A stretch of 64,000 nucleotides of DNA from Rudaea cellulosilytica DSM 22992 (GTDB taxonomy: Bacteria > Pseudomonadota > Gammaproteobacteria > Xanthomonadales > Rhodanobacteraceae): positions 62,001 to 126,000 of the forward strand of contig NZ_KB899241.1 of assembly GCF_000378125.1 (NCBI RefSeq). Reading direction: 5' to 3'. Below the pieces are notes generated by a model. The model saw only the letters and a program-made list of their open reading frames with translations. It made no database searches and was not told where the DNA came from. Shown here one piece after another: positions 54,991 through 64,000 of this stretch. Positions within the stretch are counted from its first letter, which is position 1, and every line of letters starts with the position of its first letter. Both the position numbers and the translations under genes were made by a program.

Positions 54991-55899
54991 GTGTCCGCCG
55001 ATTCCGCCAGCGCCGCTATTGCGGCATTGCAGCTGTGGGGCGCGCGCGCCGATGCAGCCCTCGCCGATGCGTTGCCGCACGAGGACGCGCCGCCGCTGGA
55101 ACTGCACCGAGCCATGCGCTATGCCGTGCTCGGCGGCGGCAAACGCCTGCGTCCCGTACTCGTCTATGCCACCGGCAACGCATTCGAGGCCGCGCCCGAG
55201 GCACTCGACTCCTCGGCTTGCGCGGTCGAAATCATCCACGCCTACTCGCTGGTCCACGACGACCTGCCGGCAATGGACGACGACGACCTGCGCCGCGGCC
55301 GCCCGACCTGCCACGTGGTGTTCGGCGAAGCGATGGCGATCCTCGCCGGCGATGCGCTGCAGGCGCTGGCTTTCGAAGTGCTCGCCGACGATCCACGACT
55401 GCGGGCCGATCCGCGCAATCAGGTCGAGATGCTGCGCACGCTCGCCGCTGCCTGCGGCGCGCATGGCATGGCCGGCGGTCAGGCGTTCGATCTCGCCGCG
55501 GTCGGCAAAGCGCTGACCCCGGCCGAACTCGAGCGCATGCACATGTACAAGACCGGCGCGCTGATCCGCGCCTCGGTACGCCTCGGCGCGCTCGCCGCCG
55601 GGTGTCGCGACGCGGCCGTGCTAGCCGCGCTCGAACATTACGGCCACGCGATCGGCCTCGCCTTCCAGATCCGCGACGACATCCTCGACATCGAGGGTGA
55701 TGCGGCGACGATCGGCAAGACCGCCGGCAAGGACGCCACCGACAACAAGCCGACCTACCCTGCCATCCTCGGTATGGCTGGCGCGCGCGCGCATCTCGCC
55801 GAACTGACCCGTGCGGCGCTCGATGCCATCACCCCGCTCGGCGAGCGATTCGCGATGTTGGGCGAGCTGGCCCGTTTCATCGCCGAACGCGGCTCGTAA
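54991..55899 (+). CDS. ispA: farnesyl diphosphate synthase (short-chain polyprenyl synthase)
   Basis: 302 residues from GTG 54991 (start immediately downstream of the hairpin; an ATG is not available at a suitable place). Condenses IPP with DMAPP/GPP. First Asp-rich motif HDDLPAMDDDDLRRGRP, second FQIRDDILDIEGDAATIGK; GGGKRLRPVLVYATG is the substrate-binding Lys/Arg motif. Genomic position after xseB supports ispA. Confidence 0.95.
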   Translation: MSADSASAAIAALQLWGARADAALADALPHEDAPPLELHRAMRYAVLGGGKRLRPVLVYATGNAFEAAPEALDSSACAVEIIHAYSLVHDDLPAMDDDDLRRGRPTCHVVFGEAMAILAGDALQALAFEVLADDPRLRADPRNQVEMLRTLAAACGAHGMAGGQAFDLAAVGKALTPAELERMHMYKTGALIRASVRLGALAAGCRDAAVLAALEHYGHAIGLAFQIRDDILDIEGDAATIGKTAGKDATDNKPTYPAILGMAGARAHLAELTRAALDAITPLGERFAMLGELARFIAERGS

Positions 55900-55943
55900 C
55901 CTGCCCCGGCAAAAAACTCGCTTTGCCCGATTCGGCATTCTGA

Positions 55944-55969
55944 TAAAATGTGATAGATTTCACATTTTA
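55944..55969. promoter_or_regulatory. Crp/Clp-type binding site
   Basis: Perfect inverted repeat TAAAATGTGA-N6-TCACATTTTA, containing the exact CRP core TGTGA-N6-TCACA. It is centred at 55956.5, about 100 bp upstream of ATG 56058. In Xanthomonadales the Crp homologue Clp responds to cyclic di-GMP and controls exopolysaccharide and biofilm genes, which suits the downstream glycosyltransferase. Confidence 0.8.
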
Positions 55970-56057
55970 TTAAACCCTTAAATCGGTGCGGTCAGAAGCC
56001 TCGTCGCCCGACCCCATTGCATTCGGGCCGGCACCGCAACCGCGCAGTTTCATTCGC

Positions 56058-57485
56058 ATGCTTTCTCCCCTTGATTTCACCCGCGCCGATCCCGATCGGG
56101 TCGCCCGTGCTGCCGACGAGCTGCGCAAGCATGCCTGGCCGGTGGCGGAACGCCCCGATCCGCCGAAGGCCTTCTATCTCACTGTGCGCACGAAGTACTT
56201 CATCGTGCTCGGCTGCTCGCTCGCGTGGACCTTGCTCAGCATAGGCCTTTCGCTGCCCTGGCTGCGCGAGCTTTCGCGCGTGCTCGGGTGGCCGTTGGCG
56301 CTGTTCGTGATCGCGTTCATCGCCTACTTTCCCGGCTTCATGAACGCGTTTCTCGTCGGCACGATCCTCGCCGACCGCCGGCCGCAGCGGCGCACGGCGA
56401 TGCGCTATCCACCGGTGACCGTGCTCGTTGCCTGCTACAACGAGGGCGCGAGCATCCGCGATACGCTCATCAGCCTGAGTCACGAGGACTACCCGGGGCT
56501 GCTCGAGATCATCGTCATCGATGATGGATCCACCGACGCCAGCCTCGACATCGCGCGTAGAACGGCAATCGGGCTGCAGCGTGAGCGTCTGCGCATGCGC
56601 GTCCTCGCGATGCCGAAGAACGGCGGCAAGGCAGCGGCGCTCAACTACGGCCTGGCGCACTCGACTGCGGAGCTGGTAGCCACCGTCGACGGCGACTCCT
56701 GGCTATATCGTTCGGCGCTGCGCCACCTGATCGACCGTTACATGAGCGATCCGCCGGGCACCGTCGCCGTCGCCGGTGCCGTGTTCGTGCGCAACTCGCG
56801 CAACAACCTGATCTGCAAGATGCAGGAATGGGACTATTTCCACGGCATCGCCGCGGTGAAGCGCATGCAGAGCATGTATCACGGCACGCTCGTTGCGCAG
56901 GGTGCGTTCTCGGTTTACACGCGCCAGGTGCTCGAATCGGTCGGTGGTTGGCCCGAATGCGTCGGCGAAGACATCGTCGTGTCCTGGTCCATTCTCGAAC
57001 AAGGCCATCGTATCGGTTACTGCGAGGACGCCTGCCTGTTCACCAACGTGCCCGAGACGGTCAAGCAATTCGCGCGGCAGAGGCAACGCTGGTCACGCGG
57101 TCTGGTCGAGGCATTCCAGCGCCACTGGCGTCTGCTCTTCCACTGGCGCATGACCACGTTGTTCATCTGGTGGAACCTGCTGTTTCTGCCGATGGATCTG
57201 GTTTACACCTGCGCCTTCATCCCCGGCGTTGTGCTCGCCTGCTTCGGCCATTTCTACATCGCCGGACCGATGACGCTCGCGGTGCTGCCGTTGGCCGCGT
57301 TCTGGAACGTCGTCATCTTCGACCGCCAGTCGCGCATGTTCCGCCGCCAGGGCCTACGCGTGCGCCGCAGCTGGCGCGGCTTCTTCCTGTTCGCCGTCGC
57401 CTACACGCTGATCCTGCAGCCGGTGTGCGTATGGGGCTACGTCAAGGAATTTTTCAAAATGCGCAAGACCTGGGGCACCAAATGA
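56058..57485 (+). CDS. membrane-bound family 2 glycosyltransferase, YaiP/PgaC-like
   Basis: 475 residues from ATG 56058; the frame is open to a GTG at 55986 and the start is uncertain because no clear ribosome site is seen at either. Two N-terminal membrane helices precede the GT2 domain: VTVLVACYNEGASIRDTL, VIDDGSTDAS, ATVDGDSWL, GEDIVVSW and QRQRWSRG (QxxRW), the processive-synthase set of the PgaC/HmsR/YaiP type. C-terminal helices follow. The next gene is a YaiO-like barrel, and E. coli yaiP and yaiO are likewise neighbours. Likely makes an exported beta-linked polysaccharide. Confidence 0.87.
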   Translation: MLSPLDFTRADPDRVARAADELRKHAWPVAERPDPPKAFYLTVRTKYFIVLGCSLAWTLLSIGLSLPWLRELSRVLGWPLALFVIAFIAYFPGFMNAFLVGTILADRRPQRRTAMRYPPVTVLVACYNEGASIRDTLISLSHEDYPGLLEIIVIDDGSTDASLDIARRTAIGLQRERLRMRVLAMPKNGGKAAALNYGLAHSTAELVATVDGDSWLYRSALRHLIDRYMSDPPGTVAVAGAVFVRNSRNNLICKMQEWDYFHGIAAVKRMQSMYHGTLVAQGAFSVYTRQVLESVGGWPECVGEDIVVSWSILEQGHRIGYCEDACLFTNVPETVKQFARQRQRWSRGLVEAFQRHWRLLFHWRMTTLFIWWNLLFLPMDLVYTCAFIPGVVLACFGHFYIAGPMTLAVLPLAAFWNVVIFDRQSRMFRRQGLRVRRSWRGFFLFAVAYTLILQPVCVWGYVKEFFKMRKTWGTK

Positions 57486-58387
57486 AGCGCTGCCTATGCC
57501 TGCTGTTGTTCGCGTTGACGACGACGCTGCGCGCCACGCCGGCGCTCGACGCGCAGACCTTCTACTCATCGGACGGAGCGGGTTTCGATTCCTTCAAGCA
57601 ACTCGCCGGTTTCGATTTCCGCTTTCGCGACCCCGAGCACTATCTCGGCATCGCCGCGCAGCGTGCACGCTATGAAGGGCCCGGCTTCGACGCTGGCTAC
57701 AACCGCCTCTATTTCGACTATGCCGACAGTCACGACAACGGCGGCGGCACGAGTTGGAAATGGAACGCACTGCTCGGCGGTGACGGCCATACCTGGCTCG
57801 GCAACGCGGAAATTTTCCGCGAGCATGCCGACGGCGGCCGCGACGATGTTTTCCTCGAGCGCGACATTGTCGAGACGCGCGGGGGAACGACGCAAGGCAT
57901 CTACTACACCCTGCTCGGCATCGCCGAGGACTTCAGTTTCACCCCGCACTGGAGCGGCACCGGCCTCATTGCCGTGCAGGATTTCAGCGGCGCCAACACA
58001 CGCGCGATCTTCAAAGGCCGCCTCGTCTACGTGCTGTCGGAAGACTGGGGCATCAGCGCGCAACTGCGCACACGCTGGTTCCGCGACTCACATCCCTACG
58101 AGTACGACTACTTTTCCCCGCGCTGGTACGGCGAATGGATTCCCACCTTGCAGTTGCGTAGGTTCTACGGCGGCAATCAATTCCGTCTCGCGCTCGGCTA
58201 CGGCCGCCAGCGCGCCTCGGATCGCGATTGGCAGGCGACCAAACTCGCCGAGATCGGCTGGACGTCGCCCAAACGCGGCGCCTGGTACGCGAAGATCGAT
58301 GCCGGTTACACGAATACACCGGTCAACACGGGCTACGCGTACGCGTACCGTTATGTCAATGCCCAGTTCGTGCTGCCTTTCCGTTGA
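57482..58387 (+). CDS. YaiO-family outer-membrane beta-barrel protein
   Basis: 301 residues overlapping the glycosyltransferase stop (ATGA). Signal peptide: MKRCLCLLLFALTTTLRATP. The mature protein is an alternation of aromatic beta strands (LAGFDFRFRDPEHYLGIAA, GIYYTLLGIAEDFSFTPH, FRLALGYGRQRASDRDWQ) ending YRYVNAQFVLPFR with the terminal Arg/Phe pattern of a barrel. YaiO-type porins accompany exopolysaccharide synthases; here it would export or bind the product. Confidence 0.82.
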   Translation: MKRCLCLLLFALTTTLRATPALDAQTFYSSDGAGFDSFKQLAGFDFRFRDPEHYLGIAAQRARYEGPGFDAGYNRLYFDYADSHDNGGGTSWKWNALLGGDGHTWLGNAEIFREHADGGRDDVFLERDIVETRGGTTQGIYYTLLGIAEDFSFTPHWSGTGLIAVQDFSGANTRAIFKGRLVYVLSEDWGISAQLRTRWFRDSHPYEYDYFSPRWYGEWIPTLQLRRFYGGNQFRLALGYGRQRASDRDWQATKLAEIGWTSPKRGAWYAKIDAGYTNTPVNTGYAYAYRYVNAQFVLPFR

Positions 58388-58423
58388 CCCGCGGCCGCAT
58401 TGCGCGACCGCGGATCGGTGCAA

Positions 58424-58882
58424 TCACTTGATCAAGCGCAGGCTGATCGGATAGCGGTAGGCCACGCCTTCGTTGGCCTTGACGGCGGCGACGATCATCA
58501 GCACGAGCCAGGCGACGCCGGCGATGATGCCGACCGGAATCGCGATCAGCAGGCCGAGGCCGAGCGTGATGATGCTGAGCACAAGCAGCGCCAAACCGAC
58601 GATCGCGAGCGTGATGTTGAAATTGAGCGCCTCCTTGGCCTGATCGTTGACGAAGGGCAGCGTGTCCTTCTTGATCAGCCAGATCACCAGCGGACCGATG
58701 AAGCAGCCCCAGGCGAACATGTGTCCGGTGACGATCGCGCCGAGGAGCGCGGAGAGGTGCGCGAACATTGCCCATTGCCGCTCCTCCGCGCTCGGCGTAC
58801 CGGAGGGTGCCGGCGGCGGAGTTACGATGTCGTTCGGTGCGGGACCGTTGCTCGGAGGAACGTCGTTCGGCGGAACGCTCAT
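58424..58882 (-). CDS. DUF4870 membrane protein
   Basis: 152 residues from ATG 58882 (GGAG upstream); the frame extends to 58942 without a ribosome site. A Pro-rich N-terminus is followed by RQWAMFAHLSALLGAIVTGH, FIGPLVIWLIKKDTLPFVND and QAKEALNFNITLAIVGLALL with two further helices, the DUF4870 signature. Small inner-membrane protein of unknown function. Confidence 0.88.
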   Translation of the reverse strand: MSVPPNDVPPSNGPAPNDIVTPPPAPSGTPSAEERQWAMFAHLSALLGAIVTGHMFAWGCFIGPLVIWLIKKDTLPFVNDQAKEALNFNITLAIVGLALLVLSIITLGLGLLIAIPVGIIAGVAWLVLMIVAAVKANEGVAYRYPISLRLIK

Positions 58883-58995
58883 GCGAATCTCCTGCGTGGT
58901 TGAAGGCGCGACCAGTTTGGTTCGGACCCGCGGCGAGAGCAAGCCCCGAAGGTCATGCTTGAATTCACGAGCGTGCGCTGCATCTGCCGCGCCGG

Positions 58996-60363
58996 CTATT
59001 GTCCGGCGATCGTCATCCGCTCGACCAGGATCGATCCGGTCAGCACATGCGAGCGCGGATCGACATCGGCGCCGATCGCAGCGATGCCGCGGAACATCTC
59101 GCTCAGATTGGACGCAATCGTGATGCCTTCGACCGGATACGCGATCACGCCGTTCTCGACCCAGAAGCCCGAAGCGCCGCGCGAGTAGTCGCCGGTGACG
59201 ATGGACACGCCCTGCCCCATCACTTCGGTGACGAGCAGGCCGGTGCCGAGCTTGCGCAGCATCGCTTCAAAATCGTCTTCGCCGGTCTTGACGACCAGAT
59301 TGTGGATGCCGCCCGCATTGCCGGTCGACTCGAGGCCGAGCTTGCGCGCCGAGTAGCTGCCGAGTACGTATCGTTCGAGAACGCCGGCGCGAACCAGGGG
59401 GCGTTCGCCAGTCGCCACGCCTTCGCCATCGAAGTTGCCCGACGCATGCCCGCGCGGCAGGCGCGGTTTCTCCACGATGTCGACGAATTGTGGAAGTATA
59501 CTTTTACCCGCATGATCGAGGAGGAAGCTCGACTTGCGATAGAGCGCCCCGCCTGACACCGCCGAAACGAGATGACCGATCAGGCTGCGCGCGACTTCCG
59601 GCGCAAACAGCACGGGCGCCTCGCGCGTGGTCAACTCGCGCGCGTCCAAGCGCGCCAGCGCGCGCTCGGCCGCCTTGCGCCCGATCGCGGCCGGATCGCC
59701 GAAATCGCCCTCGGCGCGCACCGATTCGTACCAGTAGTCGCGCTGCATGCCCGCCTCGTCACCGGCGATCAGCGCGCACGACAACATGTGCCGCGTGCCG
59801 CGCTCGCGGCCGACAAAGCCGGCCGAGGTGGCGAGCACCGACAGCGACTCGCCGGCCTGTACCGAGGCACCTTCCGAATTGGTGATGCCCCGGTAGGCAC
59901 GCCCCGCCGCCTCGATCTCGATGCCGAGACGAATGGCGTCGTGTGGGTCGACGCGCCATGGATGCCAGAGATCGAGATCGGGAAAATCCTTCGCCAGCCG
60001 CGTCGGATCAGCGAGCCCCGCGCAGGGATCCTCCTCGGTGTACTTCGCGATCGCGCAAGCCTGCTCGATCGTCTTCGTGATCGAATCGGCCGCGAGATCA
60101 GCCGTGCTTGCCGAGCCCTTGCGCTTGCCGAAATACACAGTCACGCCGAAGCCGCGGTCGCGCGAATGCTCGACGGTTTCGACCTCGCCCAGACGCACGC
60201 CGACGTTAAGCCCCGAGTCGATGCTCGCGCCGACTTCGACCTCGCTCGCGCCGGCCGCGCGGCAGCGGCGGATCACGTCCTCGGCAAGCGAAGCGAGGCG
60301 GTCGAGCTGGGCAACACTGTCGTCCTGAGATGCGACTGGGGAATCCTGGATTGCGACGTTCAC
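58996..60363 (-). CDS. pmbA: metalloprotease PmbA (TldE)
   Basis: 455 residues. PmbA pairs with TldD to form the protease that matures microcins and trims antitoxins. ASEVEVGASIDSGLNVGVRL, ERGTRHMLSCALIAGDEAGM and GVLERYVLGSYSARKLGLES are family motifs; SIVTGDYSRGASGFWVENG is the C-terminal signature. The metal site resides in TldD, so none is expected here. Divergent from darP with 38 bp between starts, a conserved arrangement. An AT-rich patch (59486-59507) lies inside the frame. Confidence 0.95.
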   Translation of the reverse strand: MNVAIQDSPVASQDDSVAQLDRLASLAEDVIRRCRAAGASEVEVGASIDSGLNVGVRLGEVETVEHSRDRGFGVTVYFGKRKGSASTADLAADSITKTIEQACAIAKYTEEDPCAGLADPTRLAKDFPDLDLWHPWRVDPHDAIRLGIEIEAAGRAYRGITNSEGASVQAGESLSVLATSAGFVGRERGTRHMLSCALIAGDEAGMQRDYWYESVRAEGDFGDPAAIGRKAAERALARLDARELTTREAPVLFAPEVARSLIGHLVSAVSGGALYRKSSFLLDHAGKSILPQFVDIVEKPRLPRGHASGNFDGEGVATGERPLVRAGVLERYVLGSYSARKLGLESTGNAGGIHNLVVKTGEDDFEAMLRKLGTGLLVTEVMGQGVSIVTGDYSRGASGFWVENGVIAYPVEGITIASNLSEMFRGIAAIGADVDPRSHVLTGSILVERMTIAGQ

Positions 60364-60401
60364 TCGGCAGTTCCTTAGTTCGATCGGCTATTATCTGTTA
60401 T

Positions 60402-60950
60402 ATGCAGATCGGCGAGCACGAACTCAATCCATCCGGGCCGGAACAAGACGATGAAGGCCCCAGCCGCAGCCAATTGCGCCGCGAGGCGCTGGACGTGCTC
60501 AAGCTCGCGCAGGCGCTGGTCGATCTGACCGATGCCCAGCTTGGCCAGGTCCCGCTGGGCGACGATCTTCTCGAAGAGGTGCGGCGCGCGCGCGCGGTGA
60601 CGCAGCAGATCGCGCGCAAGCGGCAGACCCAATTCCTCGCCAAGCAGATGCGCAAGCTCGATGATGTCGACGTCGACGCCATCCGCGCCGCGCTTGATCA
60701 CGACCGCAACAACATCCGCCGCGAAGCCGCGGCCCTGCATCGCGTCGAACAATGGCGCGACCGCCTGCTCGAAGGCGACGACGAGACGCTCAACGAATTC
60801 ATCGCTCTGCACGCGCAGGCCGACCGCCAGCACTTGCGTACCCTCGCGCGTCAGGCGCGCATCGAGCGTGAGCGCAACAAGCCGCCTCACGCAGCACGCG
60901 AGTTGTTCCGCGCGCTGCGTGAAGCGATGGACGAAAGAGGGAAAGGCTGA
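60402..60950 (+). CDS. darP: ribosome-associated protein DarP/YjgA
   Basis: 182 residues from ATG 60402. LRREALDVLKLAQALVDLTD, IARKRQTQFLAKQMRKLDDV and ALHRVEQWRDRLLEGDDETL are the DUF615/YjgA motifs. Late 50S assembly factor. Divergent from pmbA, as in E. coli (pmbA-yjgA). Confidence 0.95.
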   Translation: MQIGEHELNPSGPEQDDEGPSRSQLRREALDVLKLAQALVDLTDAQLGQVPLGDDLLEEVRRARAVTQQIARKRQTQFLAKQMRKLDDVDVDAIRAALDHDRNNIRREAAALHRVEQWRDRLLEGDDETLNEFIALHAQADRQHLRTLARQARIERERNKPPHAARELFRALREAMDERGKG

Positions 60951-61060
60951 GCGCGTAACGAATGCTATTCAGCTGGTCCAAATCGTTTCGTTTTCAGCCC
61001 AAAAACTCTCGCTCCAGACCAGGATTCACAGGCAAGGCCGGATTAGGCTCGCGCCCCGAA

Positions 61061-63289
<2,229 letters not shown>

Positions 63290-63469
63290 TCAATAGATCA
63301 AATTGTCATTTCTGATAACTTCCATAGGAATGACGTATCGAAAGCGTCACGTTGGCCACCTGGAAGTCTGCAGATGAAGAAAACATTGCCATGACGGTAT
63401 CGAAGCATGGCTGCCGTGGCAGGGCGAAATGATCGCGGCAGCTCCAGGCACGTCCGCGCGTTTGCACAT

Positions 63470-63497
63470 AAAAAAAGCCCGCTGGAAAGCGGGCTTT
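63470..63497 (-). terminator. rho-independent terminator of tRNA-Thr
   Basis: On the minus strand: stem AAAGCCCGC / GCGGGCTTT with loop TTTCCA followed by a run of T, 39 bp downstream of the tRNA 3' end. The 294-bp gap between katG and the tRNA otherwise shows no gene. Confidence 0.85.
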
Positions 63498-63535
63498 GAC
63501 GTGCTAGTCGACTCTTGAGGAGTCGCAAATTCTGA

Positions 63536-63611
63536 TGGTGCCGGAGAAGGGAATCGAACCCCCGACCTACGCATTACGAATGCGCCGCTCTACCAACTGA
63601 GCTACTCCGGC
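63536..63611 (-). tRNA. tRNA-Thr (CGT)
   Basis: 76 nt with encoded CCA. Acceptor stem GCCGGAG/CTCCGGC; D arm GCTCAGTTGGTAGAGC; anticodon stem-loop GCGCATTCGTAATGCGT gives loop TTCGTAA and anticodon CGT; T arm GGGGGTTCGATTCCC. No duplicated 3' end is visible, so no integration here. Confidence 0.96.
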
Positions 63612-63623
63612 ACGGAGCCGCAT

Positions 63624-63652
63624 AGTTTAGCTGCACGAACCTCTTCGATCAA
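63624..63652 (-). promoter_or_regulatory. sigma-70 promoter of tRNA-Thr
   Basis: Minus strand: TTGATC (63647-63652) and TAAACT (63624-63629) with 17-bp spacing, ending 13 bp before the tRNA start. Confidence 0.65.
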
Positions 63653-63830
63653 GGACGCCGGTTCAGCAGCAGCTTGCCACTGCGCTGTCGGTCATTGCTG
63701 CCGCCGACAGAAGCTACGAATGTCGCTCTCGCCTGCGGCCTTTTCCTACACGGCGGCGCGCAATCCGTGGATGGAGCGATTCTGCGCAACTCCCTAGCAT
63801 GTCGCCGTCCCTGAGAGCCAGGAGATCGAC

Positions 63831-64000
63831 ATGCAAGCCATCCGCACTACGCCACAGACCGGCTTCACCCTCGTGGAACTGGTGTTCGTCGTCGCCATCG
63901 TCGCCGTGCTAGCCGGTGTCGCGAGCAGCAGCGTCGCCGCCGCGATTCACGCCGCGCGCGGCAGCAACGGACTTGCCAGCTTCGTTGCCTCGCTCACCCG
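63831..64000 (+). CDS. GspH/FimT-type pseudopilin, N-terminal part
   Basis: Starts at ATG 63831 (CAGGAGATCGAC upstream) and runs off the window after 56 codons. The type IV prepilin signal is clear: a short basic leader ending in TG, then FTLVELVFVVAIVAVLAGVA with Glu at position 5 of the mature protein. The following HAARGSNGLASFVASLTR fits the GspH/FimT minor pseudopilin pattern. Gene is incomplete; type IV pilus assembly versus type II secretion cannot be decided. Confidence 0.8.
   Translation, partial: MQAIRTTPQTGFTLVELVFVVAIVAVLAGVASSSVAAAIHAARGSNGLASFVASLT

Overview
The window reads as a chromosomal segment of a GC-rich gammaproteobacterium, most likely of the Xanthomonadales (Rhodanobacteraceae/Xanthomonadaceae type). 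Evidence is the housekeeping gene set and order (coaD-rsmD//ftsY-mutY-yggX; folC-SPOR-cvpA-purF; xseB-ispA), the large carbohydrate-type TonB receptor, IPTL-CTERM-like secreted proteins and a Crp/Clp-type palindrome. Assignment below order is inference.

Layout. 1-8.2 kb is housekeeping: a partial TMEM43-like gene, gamma-glutamyltransferase, YfhL-type ferredoxin, a lipoprotein, coaD, rsmD, ftsY, mutY, yggX and an FAD monooxygenase, ending at tRNA-Phe. 8.2-13.0 kb is a small integrated element bounded by a 46-bp direct repeat of the tRNA-Phe 3' end. Its integrase, a HEPN-like gene and a small secreted-protein gene each carry an in-frame stop plus a frameshift, while a large beta-helix/Ig surface-protein gene is intact. 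13-24.2 kb continues with visibly lower-GC genes for very large exported proteins: a PQQ-like propeller, an unknown secreted protein, a second beta-helix protein and a 14-repeat kelch protein. 24.4-27.0 kb is an ECF sigma factor, a membrane (anti-sigma-like) protein and a two-PDZ protein. 27.0-30.3 kb has Fur-box-controlled hemP with an unknown partner gene and a tandem pair of unknown Sel1-like paralogues. 30.3-31.1 kb is a yybP-ykoY-type Mn2+ riboswitch before a TMEM165/GDT1-family exporter.

31.1-40.4 kb is a carbohydrate utilisation locus: two GH30 enzymes (one lipoprotein, one Tat substrate), a GH3 beta-glucosidase, a TonB receptor and a LacI-family regulator. Two near-palindromic operators lie in the divergent control region, so a beta-glucan regulon is the simplest reading. 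40.5-42.6 kb holds an LpxO-like hydroxylase, a DsbA/FrnE-like protein and a DUF985 cupin. 42.7-48.4 kb holds two glycosyltransferases and DUF2304, convergent with an operon of DUF455 and two multi-spanning membrane proteins.

48.5-55.9 kb is purine/folate/isoprenoid housekeeping (purF, cvpA, SPOR protein, folC, tilS, xseB, ispA) with a 145-bp hairpin element between xseB and ispA. 55.9-58.4 kb is a YaiP/PgaC-like glycosyltransferase with a YaiO-like outer-membrane barrel behind a perfect TGTGA-N6-TCACA site. The end carries a DUF4870 protein, pmbA, darP, katG, tRNA-Thr with its own promoter and terminator, and the start of a GspH/FimT-type pseudopilin.
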